56,226 bases of DNA from Planctomycetaceae bacterium. GTDB taxonomy: Bacteria > Planctomycetota > Planctomycetia > Pirellulales > Lacipirellulaceae. The position numbers and the translations under genes are program-made. Shown in pieces: positions 27,694-37,418 of this stretch; position 1 is the stretch's first letter, and every line of letters starts with the position of its first letter. Under the pieces are notes generated by a model. The model was not told the DNA's origin, made no database searches, and worked only from the letters and a program-made list of their open reading frames with translations. Location of the stretch: assembly GCA_002702655.1 (NCBI GenBank), contig PABB01000065.1, positions 1-56,226 of the forward strand, read 5' to 3'.

Positions 27694-28090
27694 GGATTCG
27701 CTTCTACGTTGTGTTTGGGTTGGCTCATCTACGTTGTACTGCTCAATGTTCTCACTGACGGAGCATGCACTCACGAGCGCTCAAGTGTAGCCTGTCCAGG
27801 TCTTGGGGAGATTATGCTGTCTTCTCGTTGGCATGTAATCGCCGATTTCAGATTGATGGCTGTGTTGATTGGACAAATACCGATCGATCTTGTGGAAGTG
27901 AACGCTGCGGACCCGGCAGGGTGGAAGTTGCGAGATGCCTTTTTCGAGGAGTTCCGCGAGCTTGCCAGCAAGCTCCTTTCTTTGGGCAAGTCCGCGATGT
28001 TGCAGTGACGCATTTGGCCATTAAGTGAGTAAGCCAGAGCAGTGGTTCGGGGTAGGCCGATCCACTCCGGTGATGCAGCCGAGTGACGCG
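27694..28090. other. Intergenic region upstream of the GH59 gene
   Basis: 397 bases separate the GH59 start from the stop of the oxidoreductase gene, both on the minus strand. I find no credible gene; the open frames here are short and overlap the 3' end of the oxidoreductase gene. The gap is much larger than the others in this run, so a separate promoter for the GH59-GH78-GH39-like genes probably lies here. Confidence 0.4.
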
Positions 28091-29533
28091 TTAGGCGCCG
28101 GCCGTGGGAAACTCGAATCCAGGGCGATAAATCCGCGCGAGGTATCCATTTGCCGCGTCGGCTCCTGCGCCGACGAAGCGTCTTTTTGCCGCGTCGATGG
28201 ACAACAATTCGCTGTACCGTATGTCGTCGCTCGACAGACTGGATCCGTTGTCCTTCGCGTGGTTCGCCAGCGATTGGATGAGGCCTCGCCACTTGGGATC
28301 GTCAGACTGCAACAGGGCCGCGTCACCTGCTACGCCCACGCGAAACGCGACATTGGCCATGTGACTCCAATTGGTCGAGGCGTCGCCAAGGGCGATTTCA
28401 GCGTTGAGGGTGTCGGGATCGCGCGACCGCACAGCGTCGATGAAATTACGAACATGTTCCCGCTCGCCTCCCGTGCCACGGAACCGGCGGATCACCTTGC
28501 CGTCGGTGTCATACGCGACTCCGCCGCCCCGCCTGCCTGCGTAGCGGCCCCCTTCGCAGTAGACGATGTAGCCCGTTGCGACGCCGTGTCGCGTCAACGG
28601 CTTCTTCCCACCGGGATCGCCGGGGAGATTACTCAAGCCGATCGTCACCGGCATGCCGTTGGCGTCAAGGCGGGCGAAATGGACGTTGGGCGTCTCGCCG
28701 GCGTCATTCCAGCCGAGGCGGCCTCCGCCCCCTTGAACGGACTTCGGCAGCGGCAGCTGATCCCGGAGCACGACGTTCACCACGTCGTCGATCAGGTGCA
28801 CACCCCAGTTTCCCATTTCGCCGTTGCCCGTGTTCCACATCCAATGCCAGTCATAGTGCCATGCATTTCGCCACACGGGCTCATCTGCCGCGGGCCCGAG
28901 CCAAAGGTCGACGTCGAGCGACGCGGGCGGCGGCAGCGGCTCGGAGCGTCTGCCGATTGACTCGCGCACGCCGTAGCGGCACACTTCGACGGCTTGGATT
29001 TCACCGAGGGTCTGTTCGTCGTGGAGTAGGGCTCGAACCTCACGCTGCATGGGATCCGAACGCTGCTGCGTTCCCAGCTGCACGATCGCGCCGTGTCGGC
29101 GCGCGGCGGCGACAACTAACTCGCCCTCACGCAGATTGTGGCTGAGCGGCTTTTCGACGTACACGTCTTTGCCCGCCTCGATCGCCCACACTGCGGCGAG
29201 GCAATGCCAATGGTTGCACGTCGCTATGACGACCGCGTCGACGTCAGTCGCGTCGATCACCTGCCGCAGATCTTGCGTGTGCTGGGCGTGAGGCGCCTTG
29301 GCGGCCGCTGCGTCAAGCCGCGCCTGATCGGCGTCACAGAGCCAGCGGATCTCCACGTCGCCTTGCTCGCCGAAACGGTCGAGCAATATCCCTCCGCGCC
29401 ACCCCAATCCGATTATTCCCAGGCGTATCTTGTCGTTAGGCGCCGCGGCATGACCGAGCCCGGAAGCGGATGCAAGCGCCCCTGCTGCGATCGCCTGGAC
29501 GGCGTGTCGTCGATTCATCTGTAAGTACTTCAT
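28091..29533 (-). CDS. Tat-exported Gfo/Idh/MocA-family oxidoreductase
   Basis: 480 residues. The start at 29533 is preceded by AGGCGAG; MNRRHAVQ five codons on would also serve. The N-terminus has a twin-arginine leader (NRRHAVQAIAAGALASASG). Then follow a Rossmann fold (KIRLGIIGLGWRGG), the conserved VEKPLSHN with the catalytic-region Lys, and GEMGNWGVHLIDD with the active-site His region. Such planctomycete proteins bind NAD(P) tightly and oxidise or rearrange sugars; some related exported enzymes act on glycosides by a redox mechanism. The placing between GH3 and GH59 genes suggests action on a released sugar or a glycosidic bond in the periplasm. The exact reaction cannot be read from sequence. 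Confidence 0.85.
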   Translation of the reverse strand: MKYLQMNRRHAVQAIAAGALASASGLGHAAAPNDKIRLGIIGLGWRGGILLDRFGEQGDVEIRWLCDADQARLDAAAAKAPHAQHTQDLRQVIDATDVDAVVIATCNHWHCLAAVWAIEAGKDVYVEKPLSHNLREGELVVAAARRHGAIVQLGTQQRSDPMQREVRALLHDEQTLGEIQAVEVCRYGVRESIGRRSEPLPPPASLDVDLWLGPAADEPVWRNAWHYDWHWMWNTGNGEMGNWGVHLIDDVVNVVLRDQLPLPKSVQGGGGRLGWNDAGETPNVHFARLDANGMPVTIGLSNLPGDPGGKKPLTRHGVATGYIVYCEGGRYAGRRGGGVAYDTDGKVIRRFRGTGGEREHVRNFIDAVRSRDPDTLNAEIALGDASTNWSHMANVAFRVGVAGDAALLQSDDPKWRGLIQSLANHAKDNGSSLSSDDIRYSELLSIDAAKRRFVGAGADAANGYLARIYRPGFEFPTAGA

Positions 29534-29606
29534 TTTCTCGCCTGATATGTATTGCGATGTCTTCCCAATCGACTGAGCTTGGAAGGCCGGAGCAAAGAAG
29601 CATGCC

Positions 29607-31913
29607 CTACTTCAATCGGAACGATGCCTTCCGACAATCGGCCGAGGACGTGCCAACCATGACCTCGTAGTCGCCCGGCTCCAGCACCCGCTTCAATTCA
29701 AGACCGGTGAACGCCAGCATATCCGGCGTGATTTCGAACTGAACCTGACGGGTCTCACCCGGCTTCAACTTGATTTTTCGAAACCCTTTCAGCTCTTTGT
29801 CGGGACGAGTCACGGAGCCAATCACGTCCTTCACGTAGAGCTGAACGACCTCCTGGGCGGCGCAGTCGCCGGTATTTGAGACATCAATGCTGACTGCCAG
29901 CGTGCCATCCCGCGACATCTCTTCATCGGATAGCGCGAGATTGTCGTATTGAAAAGAGGCGTAGCTCAGGCCGTGGCCGAAGGGGAATAACGGGCCAGGA
30001 GTCGAGAACAGGTAGCCCTTCTTGTAGTTGATTTCCTTCTGGCTGTAGTGGAACGGAATCTGGCCGATGGACCGCGGGACTGTGACAGGCAGCTTGCCCG
30101 ATGGCGAGAGCTCGCCAAACATCATTCTTGCAAGCGTTTCATCGCCGAATTCGCTCAAGTCCCAGCAGTCGAGAATCGCATCGGCCTGTTCAGCGATCGT
30201 GGTAATGGATAGCGTGCGACGATGCTTCAGCACAACGACAACGGGCTTTCCCGCGACTTTGATTCTTTGCATCAACGCATTCTGTTGGCCGACAGGATCA
30301 ATGCTGTCGCGATCCCCCAACGCATTGTTGAAAAACGCTTCCTTGGCCGTAAACTTGTCGCCGCCGAGGAAGAGCACGGCCACGTCTGCCTCCCCCGCCA
30401 TCGACGCCATTCGTTCAATCGCTTGGTCGCTGCTTCCGGTTAGTTTCGGATTGCCCTTCGCCTCGTCGGTCAGCTTGAAACCTCGTTTGGCTGAAAACTC
30501 CACGTTGTCGCCAGCCGCTGCCTCGAAAGCAGCTTGCGTGCTGTCATCGAGCAACGGCCCCAGCAAGGCCACTTTGAGGGCGTTCGTTTTGCGCAGCGGC
30601 AAGAGCTTATGCTCGTTCTTCAGCAAGATGATCGACTCTTCGTCCATTTGCTTCGCTAAATCGAACGACGAGGCGGCACGCACGCCTTGCCGCACGTGAT
30701 CGAGATCGACGTAGGGCTGTTCGAACAAGCCGAGGATAAACTTCGTGCGCAGCACGCGACTTGCGGACCGGTCGATGTACTCCATCATTTCACCATTCCG
30801 CTCCGCCATTTCCGGCAGCAGTGCGTACGCAACGTCGCTGTACAGATCGACGTCGACTCCGGCCCGAAGCGCCATCTCAATCGCGGCTTCGGGAGTCTCC
30901 GCCACCTTCATGAACGAGTGCAGCCGGGCAATATCATTGGAATCAGACACGACATAGCCCTGAAAACCCCATTGCTTGCGCAGCACTTCGGTGAGCAGCC
31001 AGGGGTTTGCATGGCTCGCAACTCCGTTCAAGTCGCCGTGCGACGCCATAACCCCTAGCGAATGCGCGCGCTGCACCGCATCTCGAAAGGGCGGGAAGAT
31101 TTCGTCGTGCAGAGTACGCGGCGAGATCTCAATTGCGGCAAAGTTGGTCCCGCCAAGCACCTGGCCATACCCGGCGAAATGCTTGGTTACGGCGCCGATA
31201 TGCGTGGTGTTGCGCCCGACGCCGTCATAGCCGCCTTGGACTCCGGTCACTGCAGCCACGACCATTTCGGTCGTCAAGTGAGTGTCCTCGCCGAAAGCCT
31301 CGCTCATTCTTCCGAACCGCGGATCGCGTACGATGTCCGCCTCCGGCGAGTGGCACATGTGCATCCCCCGCAAGCGTGCCTCGCGCCCGATGACGTCCCA
31401 AATGCTCCGGGTGAGCGATATGTTCCAGGTAGCCGCCATATTGATTGGTCGGCCGAAGCGGGTGCAACCGGCCGCATCCACGCCATTGTATGATTCCGTA
31501 ACAAACAGCGCCGGGATATTCAGTCGGCTTCGCGTGATCACATACTCTTGGAGTTGGTTGTTCAGGGAGGCCGCCCGTTCGGGCGTCAAATGCTCTCCAG
31601 GGTTCTTGATTCCGGCGATGCCGTGCCGCAGGCGGCGCTGGACGTCTGCCGATAGCACTAACTGGTCGTCATCGCTGAACTCAATCCCTTTGTTTGCGTG
31701 GAACATCCGCATCTGGGCGACCTTCTCCTGTAGCGTCATGCGCCCCAGCAGATCTTCCACGCGGACATCAATGGGCTGTGACGCATCCTGATAGATGGCG
31801 CCACGTTCGGCCGAAGTCGCAACTCGGCACATGCTTGCCATCGCAATGACAATGCCAGCGAATTGTGTCAAACGAAGACCCTTGGATGTCGTAAAAAGTA
31901 CACTAGGCGTCAT
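29607..31913 (-). CDS. GH3 beta-glycosidase (beta-glucosidase/xylosidase type)
   Basis: 768 residues with a signal segment (FAGIVIAMASMCRVATSA). Order: (beta/alpha)8 domain starting VEDLLGRMTLQEKVAQM, with the nucleophile Asp324 in GYVVSDSNDIARLHSF; alpha/beta sandwich with ESIILLKNEHKLLPL and ADVAVLFLGGDK; and a C-terminal Fn3-like domain (VSIDVSNTGDCAAQEVVQLY). The PA14 insertion of some GH3 enzymes is absent. Family members remove terminal beta-D-glucose or beta-D-xylose. In a locus rich in rhamnosidases and sulfatases a beta-xylosidase role is attractive because ulvan contains xylose, but this is inference. It lies 73 bases before the oxidoreductase gene and 43 bases after the GH10-like gene, so the three are probably co-transcribed. 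Confidence 0.88.
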   Translation of the reverse strand: MTPSVLFTTSKGLRLTQFAGIVIAMASMCRVATSAERGAIYQDASQPIDVRVEDLLGRMTLQEKVAQMRMFHANKGIEFSDDDQLVLSADVQRRLRHGIAGIKNPGEHLTPERAASLNNQLQEYVITRSRLNIPALFVTESYNGVDAAGCTRFGRPINMAATWNISLTRSIWDVIGREARLRGMHMCHSPEADIVRDPRFGRMSEAFGEDTHLTTEMVVAAVTGVQGGYDGVGRNTTHIGAVTKHFAGYGQVLGGTNFAAIEISPRTLHDEIFPPFRDAVQRAHSLGVMASHGDLNGVASHANPWLLTEVLRKQWGFQGYVVSDSNDIARLHSFMKVAETPEAAIEMALRAGVDVDLYSDVAYALLPEMAERNGEMMEYIDRSASRVLRTKFILGLFEQPYVDLDHVRQGVRAASSFDLAKQMDEESIILLKNEHKLLPLRKTNALKVALLGPLLDDSTQAAFEAAAGDNVEFSAKRGFKLTDEAKGNPKLTGSSDQAIERMASMAGEADVAVLFLGGDKFTAKEAFFNNALGDRDSIDPVGQQNALMQRIKVAGKPVVVVLKHRRTLSITTIAEQADAILDCWDLSEFGDETLARMMFGELSPSGKLPVTVPRSIGQIPFHYSQKEINYKKGYLFSTPGPLFPFGHGLSYASFQYDNLALSDEEMSRDGTLAVSIDVSNTGDCAAQEVVQLYVKDVIGSVTRPDKELKGFRKIKLKPGETRQVQFEITPDMLAFTGLELKRVLEPGDYEVMVGTSSADCRKASFRLK

Positions 31914-31956
31914 TGTTGCCTCGACAGTTGTTGTGTGCGTCCAATCAGCGCAACGG

Positions 31957-33867
31957 CTACTTGATTCGAATAAGCAACTGAGTCCCGCCCGGCTTCAAGA
32001 CGACTTCCGTCGTCGCTGTCTTCTCGTCGGACTCCGCGGTCACCTTGTATTTGCCGAGGAAGCCCCGGATCGTGCAGACGCCGGCGGCATTTGTTGCCGA
32101 GGTGTCGTCTGTCCGCCATTGCCTTGTGACAAGGTCGACAAACACCTCGCCGGCAGGTTTCAAGGTCCAGTCGTCGCGCCATAACGCGGCGGCCGGTTTC
32201 CAATGCATCCTTTCCCAAAACCCCCATTGAGCGATTGCCTCGAAGTTCGGATGGCTGAAGGTTGCGATCATGACGTCGCGAAAATAGTCCGCCTGCAAGG
32301 TTTCATCGTCGCCGACTTCTACGTCAAATTCGGTTAACTGCAGCCGTGGCGCGATCTCTGCAAAGTCGTCGTACACCTCCAGTAGTTCTTCAGGCGGCGT
32401 CAGCGTGGTCAGACCAAAGTGCGCCATAAAGCCAACCAGATCGGGAGATTGGCCATTTTCATTTAAGAATCGGATGACGCGTTTGTACGGCTCGCGTTTG
32501 TAGCCATCCGGCAGTACCTTGCCTTCGTTGATGGCGTGGCTCGCATTGGGAGCCAAGCGGCGTGCTTCAGCGAGGATGTCGGCGTAGATTTCGGGCCCGC
32601 CGTATTCCGCTTCGTACGTGTGCTTTCCCCAGCCAACGATGTGATTGACCGTGTCCCACTCGGTCACGAATCCAGCCGTTCGGGGCAGCACGTCGGCCAT
32701 ATGCTCCCATAGCCACTTTCTGTGGCCCTGGGGATCGCCGACAAATTGCTTCTCGATTTGATTAAAGTCCATCGGCGCCCAGCCGATATAGTGCCCGCGA
32801 GCCGCGATGTGATTGGCGGCCAGCCAAGGCACGGTTCGATTCATGAGTATCGAGCGCTTGCGATCCCAGGCTGGATCGCTGCTGTTCATCTTCTGCCAAT
32901 TACCGGGGCGGAGTTCGGACTCGAAGGTCACGCGGTCAAAGTACCGTCTGACGATCTCGCGATACTGCCGGGCATCCGCCCAGGTGACTGACACTTTGCC
33001 TTTCGGTTGGATTGGAAAATCGCTTTGGTCAGCCCCCAGCACTTCGGAGTTCACAGCGACGCCAAAGCTGAAGGCATGCTTCTGCATCGCGACTGAGACG
33101 CGCGCATTGGCGATCGGAGCCCCTTGGTCGTCGACGACCTTGATCGTGAGGTCGCCCTTGCGGATTCTCTCGATGCGGTCGAGCGCCTCTTGTCGCCACA
33201 CCGAGTCGGCAGCGCGTCCCCGGTACATTACCGTTGATTTCGGGAGCGTGGCGACGTCGTAATCAGCACCGTAGTTGACAAGTCGCAGGTCGGCGATCTC
33301 CGCAATCGTACCCGCCTCACCCAAGTCGAAACGCACCGTCGCCTGTGTTACGCCGAAGTCCGCGGGTGAGACGAATGGCCGCACATGTTGCTTCCATTCT
33401 CGATAGGCAGATAGCTGGTAGTCGTAACCCGGCGTCTCCGAACACGATCCTGCATCGATCGCGAAGATGGCGTTGTTGGGTTGGCCGCCGGCATTGGGGC
33501 GACGCATCCAGAATGACATCAGCAGGACGTCTCCCTTGCGGACAGGCCGTCGAAGCGGAGCGATCAACTGAATATTCTCGGCATCGCTGAACCAAGTGTC
33601 CGATTCGATCCGATATGCCTGCCGAAACGGCATGCCCTCGATCGAAACCCACTGCCCGGTGGCCGCAACGTTTTTCTTGACCAGACGTAAGGATTCGACT
33701 CGATCGAACTGAACCACGTCATTGCCCCCCGAAGGCGGCGAGATAGTCCCAGCGCCGTGAGCGACGCCTACCAACAGCACCGATATCACCGCGAGATACA
33801 TCGTCAGCACAGGGGCGCCGATCGAGCTGTCGTGGACGGTTCTTGGAGAAAAACTGCCGGCTTTCAT
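31957..33867 (-). CDS. GH10-like endo-xylanase with His at the acid/base position
   Basis: 636 residues; signal segment YLAVISVLLVGVAHGAG (an ATG at 33801 starts just before it and is an alternative). Residues ~50-200 are a CBM4/9-like jelly roll, ~240-275 a small Ig-like domain (TIKVVDDQGAPIANARVSV), and ~280-600 the GH10 barrel (FESELRPGNWQ, ARGHYIGWAP, LQLTEFDVEV). The nucleophile Glu513 is present. The acid/base Glu of the usual WDVVNE strip is replaced: the text reads EWDTVNHIVGWG, with His409. I recall similar VNH strips in other planctomycete GH10-like proteins, so it may mark a subfamily, either inactive or using a different acid. A last small domain (TIRGFLGKYKVTAES) follows. Confidence 0.82.
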   Translation of the reverse strand: MKAGSFSPRTVHDSSIGAPVLTMYLAVISVLLVGVAHGAGTISPPSGGNDVVQFDRVESLRLVKKNVAATGQWVSIEGMPFRQAYRIESDTWFSDAENIQLIAPLRRPVRKGDVLLMSFWMRRPNAGGQPNNAIFAIDAGSCSETPGYDYQLSAYREWKQHVRPFVSPADFGVTQATVRFDLGEAGTIAEIADLRLVNYGADYDVATLPKSTVMYRGRAADSVWRQEALDRIERIRKGDLTIKVVDDQGAPIANARVSVAMQKHAFSFGVAVNSEVLGADQSDFPIQPKGKVSVTWADARQYREIVRRYFDRVTFESELRPGNWQKMNSSDPAWDRKRSILMNRTVPWLAANHIAARGHYIGWAPMDFNQIEKQFVGDPQGHRKWLWEHMADVLPRTAGFVTEWDTVNHIVGWGKHTYEAEYGGPEIYADILAEARRLAPNASHAINEGKVLPDGYKREPYKRVIRFLNENGQSPDLVGFMAHFGLTTLTPPEELLEVYDDFAEIAPRLQLTEFDVEVGDDETLQADYFRDVMIATFSHPNFEAIAQWGFWERMHWKPAAALWRDDWTLKPAGEVFVDLVTRQWRTDDTSATNAAGVCTIRGFLGKYKVTAESDEKTATTEVVLKPGGTQLLIRIK

Positions 33868-33931
33868 GGAGGCTCGCTTGCTATTGGCGGAAGTCGCCCA
33901 AAGTGCAGTCGTTGTGGTCGGGAATGCGACG

Positions 33932-35389
33932 CTACTGCGCCACGCTTGTCGGCCCTGCTAGCGTTTGCCGACGCAACGCGAGCTGCTTAGCGAATTCAGC
34001 GACCTGTTTGGCGTGCTCTGGTTCGTCAGCGAGATTGCGAGGCGGCATTTGAGAGTCCCGGTGATCGTACAGCTCTTGTGCCACGACCCTCTGATCCTCC
34101 GAGTTTATCCACTGCGTGAAGCGCCACCGATCAGTTCGCAGGCTATAGCCCATGTTCGAACCACGCGGGTATTGGCTCAAGGCGTTCGAGCGAAACGCTT
34201 TGCTCGGGTCCTCCAAGACTGCGCTGAAGCTTTCGCCTTCGCAGGATTCCGGTATCTCGCCGCCGGTGAGTTCGGCTAACGTCGGAAATACATCGATCAT
34301 TTCGACCAGTGTCAAAGAATGATGCCCTGCGGGAAAACCCGGTGCTGAGACAATCAAAGGCACGCGCGTGTCCAACTCAAGATTCGTATGTTTGCACCAC
34401 AATCCATATTCCCCGAGCTTGTAGCCATGATCACCCCACAGCACGACAATCGTGTTTTCGCGGAGACCTAATCGGTCGAGTTCGGCCATGACCTTGCCGA
34501 CCTGGGCGTCGGCATAGCTGACGCACGCCGCGTATCCGTGCATCAATTCGGCAGATTGCTCGTCATTCAACGGACCTGCTTGGGGCATCCCCTGATAGGA
34601 GCGCAACTCGCCCCAAGTCGTAAAGGCCATCGATGGCGCCCCTTGGGGCAACTTGCGGGCGGGCGCGGTGAAATGCCCGCGCTGGTAGAGATCCCAATAT
34701 CGCTTCGGCGCCGAGAAGGGCAAATGCGGCTTGGCAAAGCCAACGCACATGAAGAACGGCTTGCCTTCGGTGCGCCGTAGTGCGGCAATGGCCTGTTGAG
34801 CGACGGCCCCGTCGCGATAGGCGTCATCGTCCACGTCAGCAACTTCAAACGCTGGACCTTTGCTGGCCTTGGACAACTCCAGACGCTTGAGCCCCTTCGC
34901 CCTGGCTTCCTTCTTGCGCTGCTGAATCGATTCCAGCGTTTTCGAATCTGCGTAGATTTCGCCGGGCACGTCTGGCAGGACCGACCAAAACGCCCGGTCG
35001 TCGTTGTGGTGGTGGTAGACCTTGCCGAACGAAGAAGTCTCGTACCCTCTTTCAAAGAAATACCGAGGCATGCTCATCACGTCTGGGACCGTGCGGCGAA
35101 GCGGAGACCATAGGTCGTAGATCCCCAACGTTTCGGGATACTGCCCAGCCATCATGCTCGCGCGCGACGGTGCGCAGATCGCTTGTTGGCAGTAGGCGCG
35201 TTCGAAAACCACTCCCGTCGATGCCAAGGCGTCGATATTTGGGCTCTTGACGTACTTCTCGCCGAAACAGGCCAATTCGGGCCTTAGGTCATCGATGAAG
35301 AAGACGAGGATGTTTTGCGTCTCACCCGCCGCGACGGGAATCACGGATACCCAAATCAACAGGCTAAAGATTCTGGACAAGCTCTTCAT
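33932..35389 (-). CDS. Secreted sulfatase, iduronate-2-sulfatase-like
   Basis: 485 residues with signal peptide MKSLSRIFSLLIWVSVIPVAAG. Metal ligands FFIDDLRPEL are present and the formylglycine signature is ICAPSRASMMAGQYPETLG, with Cys72 the residue to be oxidised. Downstream SSFGKVYHH, FMCVGFAKPHLPF and VVLWGDHGYKLGEYGLW are the substrate and metal strips typical of iduronate-2-sulfatase-like (S1_7 type) enzymes. It ends with the usual C-terminal subdomain (EDQRVVAQELYDHRDS). It should remove O-sulfate groups from uronic acid or other sugars of a polysaccharide in the periplasm. It is 64 bases from the GH10-like gene and 135 from the next sulfatase, all on one strand. It needs a formylglycine-generating enzyme encoded elsewhere. 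Confidence 0.88.
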   Translation of the reverse strand: MKSLSRIFSLLIWVSVIPVAAGETQNILVFFIDDLRPELACFGEKYVKSPNIDALASTGVVFERAYCQQAICAPSRASMMAGQYPETLGIYDLWSPLRRTVPDVMSMPRYFFERGYETSSFGKVYHHHNDDRAFWSVLPDVPGEIYADSKTLESIQQRKKEARAKGLKRLELSKASKGPAFEVADVDDDAYRDGAVAQQAIAALRRTEGKPFFMCVGFAKPHLPFSAPKRYWDLYQRGHFTAPARKLPQGAPSMAFTTWGELRSYQGMPQAGPLNDEQSAELMHGYAACVSYADAQVGKVMAELDRLGLRENTIVVLWGDHGYKLGEYGLWCKHTNLELDTRVPLIVSAPGFPAGHHSLTLVEMIDVFPTLAELTGGEIPESCEGESFSAVLEDPSKAFRSNALSQYPRGSNMGYSLRTDRWRFTQWINSEDQRVVAQELYDHRDSQMPPRNLADEPEHAKQVAEFAKQLALRRQTLAGPTSVAQ

Positions 35390-35524
35390 AGGAACGCAGC
35401 TCTCCGCGATGAGGATGAGACGGTGGTGCGGCGCAGCGGGCGTTCAGGAGTGCCAAAACGGTCCGCCGCTTGCCTATCGTGGTGCAGGCAAACTCAGTGG
35501 CTATGAATGACAATCGACTTTTTG

Positions 35525-37120
35525 TTACTTTCTAGGAACTTCCTGCCAGCCGTCGCGAGGCGAAAAGCCTTCCTTGAGAAACGCGGCGTGCTCTCGCTCA
35601 AGCAATGGCAGTCGCACATTGAGCGTTTCGGTTTGCTGACGAGCGGCAACGGCTGCGTCGAAGCGGGGATTTGGCGTTGGCACACGAGCGTTGACGCTGT
35701 CTAGCCAGCCGTTAAGTTCAACTTTCAACGCCCTTGCTCTGTCCGGATAGGTAGTTGCGAGATTGGACTGCTCGCCGATGTCGAGCGCGACATCGTAAAG
35801 CTCGTCGTGTCCATCCTCGTAGTAGTGGATCAGCTTCCAATTGTCACGAATCACAATTGAGCTGGGTTCTCCGCCTTGATTCCCGTAGTGCGGGTAATGC
35901 CAGTAGAGGTTTCTTGCTTCGAGAGATTGGCCCGAGAGCAGAGGGACGAGACTGACGCCATCAAAGTGCTGGTTCGTTCGCCGCTGCTGTCCTGTCAGGT
36001 CCAGCAACGTCGGGAAAAAGTCGCATCCGGTGACGGGCGTGTCACAGGTGCAGCCGGCTCGTATTCTCTCAGGCCACGCGACGTAGTATGGCACGCGTAT
36101 TCCGCCTTCCCATTGACGCCCCTTGCCGCCGCGCAGCGGTAAGTTCGAAGTGGCTTTGTCGTCGCCGGCTGATACGCCGCCGTTGTCGGACGTGAAGACA
36201 ATGATCGTGTCTTCGGTCAATCCGAGTTCATCGAGCTTTGACAGCACAATGCCAACCGCGTCATCCATTGCTTCCACCAGTCCGGCGTAAAGCGGATGGT
36301 CCTGCACTTGTCGGACAGGCGACGTACGATCGATCAGGAAGCGACTGGTCGGGCGCGGCCCGGCGGCGATGGCCTTGTCGCGGTATTTCTTCCAAAGCGA
36401 TTGAGTCGTTTGGACCGGAGCGTGGACGGCATAGAACGAGAGGAAGGCGAAAAATGGTTGATCCCGGTGGGATTCGATGAAGGCGGCGGTTTCATGGCCG
36501 AGCCTCAGGGGCAAATATTCGCCCTTAGGCCCGTCCTTCATTTGCGGGTTCCTCCAGGGCGAGAAGTATCCGCCCGACGGCGAGCCGCGGTGATTTCCGC
36601 CAATGTTAACGTCGAATCCATGGTCAGTTGGAAGGGACCCTTTCCCGCCGAGATGCCACTTGCCGGCAAAGAACGTTCGATATCCACCGTCGCGAAACGC
36701 CTCGGCAATCGTCGTCTCTTCTGCCGGCAATTCGCGGCGATAGGTTGCGGGCAAGAGTTTGGTGTTGCGGCTCCACTCGTTTCCCTCAGCGGCCCCAATC
36801 CAATCCGTAATCTCAAGTCGCGCGGGGTACTTGCCAGCCATGATGGCGCCCCGAGACGGACTACAAACCTGGCAGGCTGCGTAGCCCCGTCTAAACTTCA
36901 TGCCGGCGGCTGCGATGCGGTCGATGTTGGGGGTTTCATAAAACGAACTCCCTTCATTGCTGAGATCGCGCCAGCCAAGGTCATCGGCAAGGATAAAGAC
37001 GACATTGGGACGCTCGCTTTGGCGAGGATCTCGGGCGTCAGCCGAACCAATTGACAGGTGTCCGACCCCGCAACAGATGACAAGGCAACTGAGGAACCGC
37101 ATAACGCTCAACCAACCCAT
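35525..37120 (-). CDS. Secreted sulfatase, arylsulfatase A-like
   Basis: 531 residues from the ATG at 37120, which leads into the signal peptide (MRFLSCLVICCGVGHLSIG); the longer frame to 37192 adds 24 residues without a ribosome site. Landmarks: NVVFILADDLGWRDLSNEGS, the signature VCSPSRGAIMAGKYPARLE with Cys86 as formylglycine precursor, GKWHLGGKGS, TIIVFTSDNGGVS, and RGGKGRQWEGGIRVPYYV. The order and length are standard for S1 sulfatases of the S1_16-like kind. It is the first gene of the minus-strand run that ends at 20680, so the promoter should lie in the 298-base divergent gap before the DUF5060 gene. The sugar and sulfate position cannot be read from sequence. Confidence 0.88.
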   Translation of the reverse strand: MGWLSVMRFLSCLVICCGVGHLSIGSADARDPRQSERPNVVFILADDLGWRDLSNEGSSFYETPNIDRIAAAGMKFRRGYAACQVCSPSRGAIMAGKYPARLEITDWIGAAEGNEWSRNTKLLPATYRRELPAEETTIAEAFRDGGYRTFFAGKWHLGGKGSLPTDHGFDVNIGGNHRGSPSGGYFSPWRNPQMKDGPKGEYLPLRLGHETAAFIESHRDQPFFAFLSFYAVHAPVQTTQSLWKKYRDKAIAAGPRPTSRFLIDRTSPVRQVQDHPLYAGLVEAMDDAVGIVLSKLDELGLTEDTIIVFTSDNGGVSAGDDKATSNLPLRGGKGRQWEGGIRVPYYVAWPERIRAGCTCDTPVTGCDFFPTLLDLTGQQRRTNQHFDGVSLVPLLSGQSLEARNLYWHYPHYGNQGGEPSSIVIRDNWKLIHYYEDGHDELYDVALDIGEQSNLATTYPDRARALKVELNGWLDSVNARVPTPNPRFDAAVAARQQTETLNVRLPLLEREHAAFLKEGFSPRDGWQEVPRK

Positions 37121-37418
37121 AAGAGGAGCTGCGTTTCTGTCGACGCTTTCTTTCAGTGCGTTGGGCCGAAATCGATCCAATCGCAGGCGCAAGAGTCGAT
37201 TTGGGCTACGCAGTCACGTGCAGCTCGTGGAGAAATGGACGATGAAAAGGCGCAAGAAAAGCAGAATTTAGTCGATGGAGCACCTCTTTTTGGTCCAGTT
37301 CGGCTCCGCATGGCCCAGGACTAGCTGAAGATCAGATTCTGCTTGCGGGCCACTTGTCACAGTCGTTGCGTACGCCATCGTATTAGCACTGCCAGGTGGT
37401 TCTTGCTGGGAGGGAGAA
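37121..37418. promoter_or_regulatory. Divergent promoter region of the sulfatase run and the DUF5060 gene
   Basis: 298 bases separate two oppositely directed glycan-enzyme genes, so both promoters must be here unless they start inside genes. I see no clear -35/-10 pair or palindromic operator. It is a good place to look for a site shared with the sigma-factor-linked promoters. Confidence 0.4.

Noticed and set aside
28025-28960. 311-residue plus-strand open frame
   Set aside because: Antisense to the Gfo/Idh/MocA gene, without domain signs; treated as a shadow.
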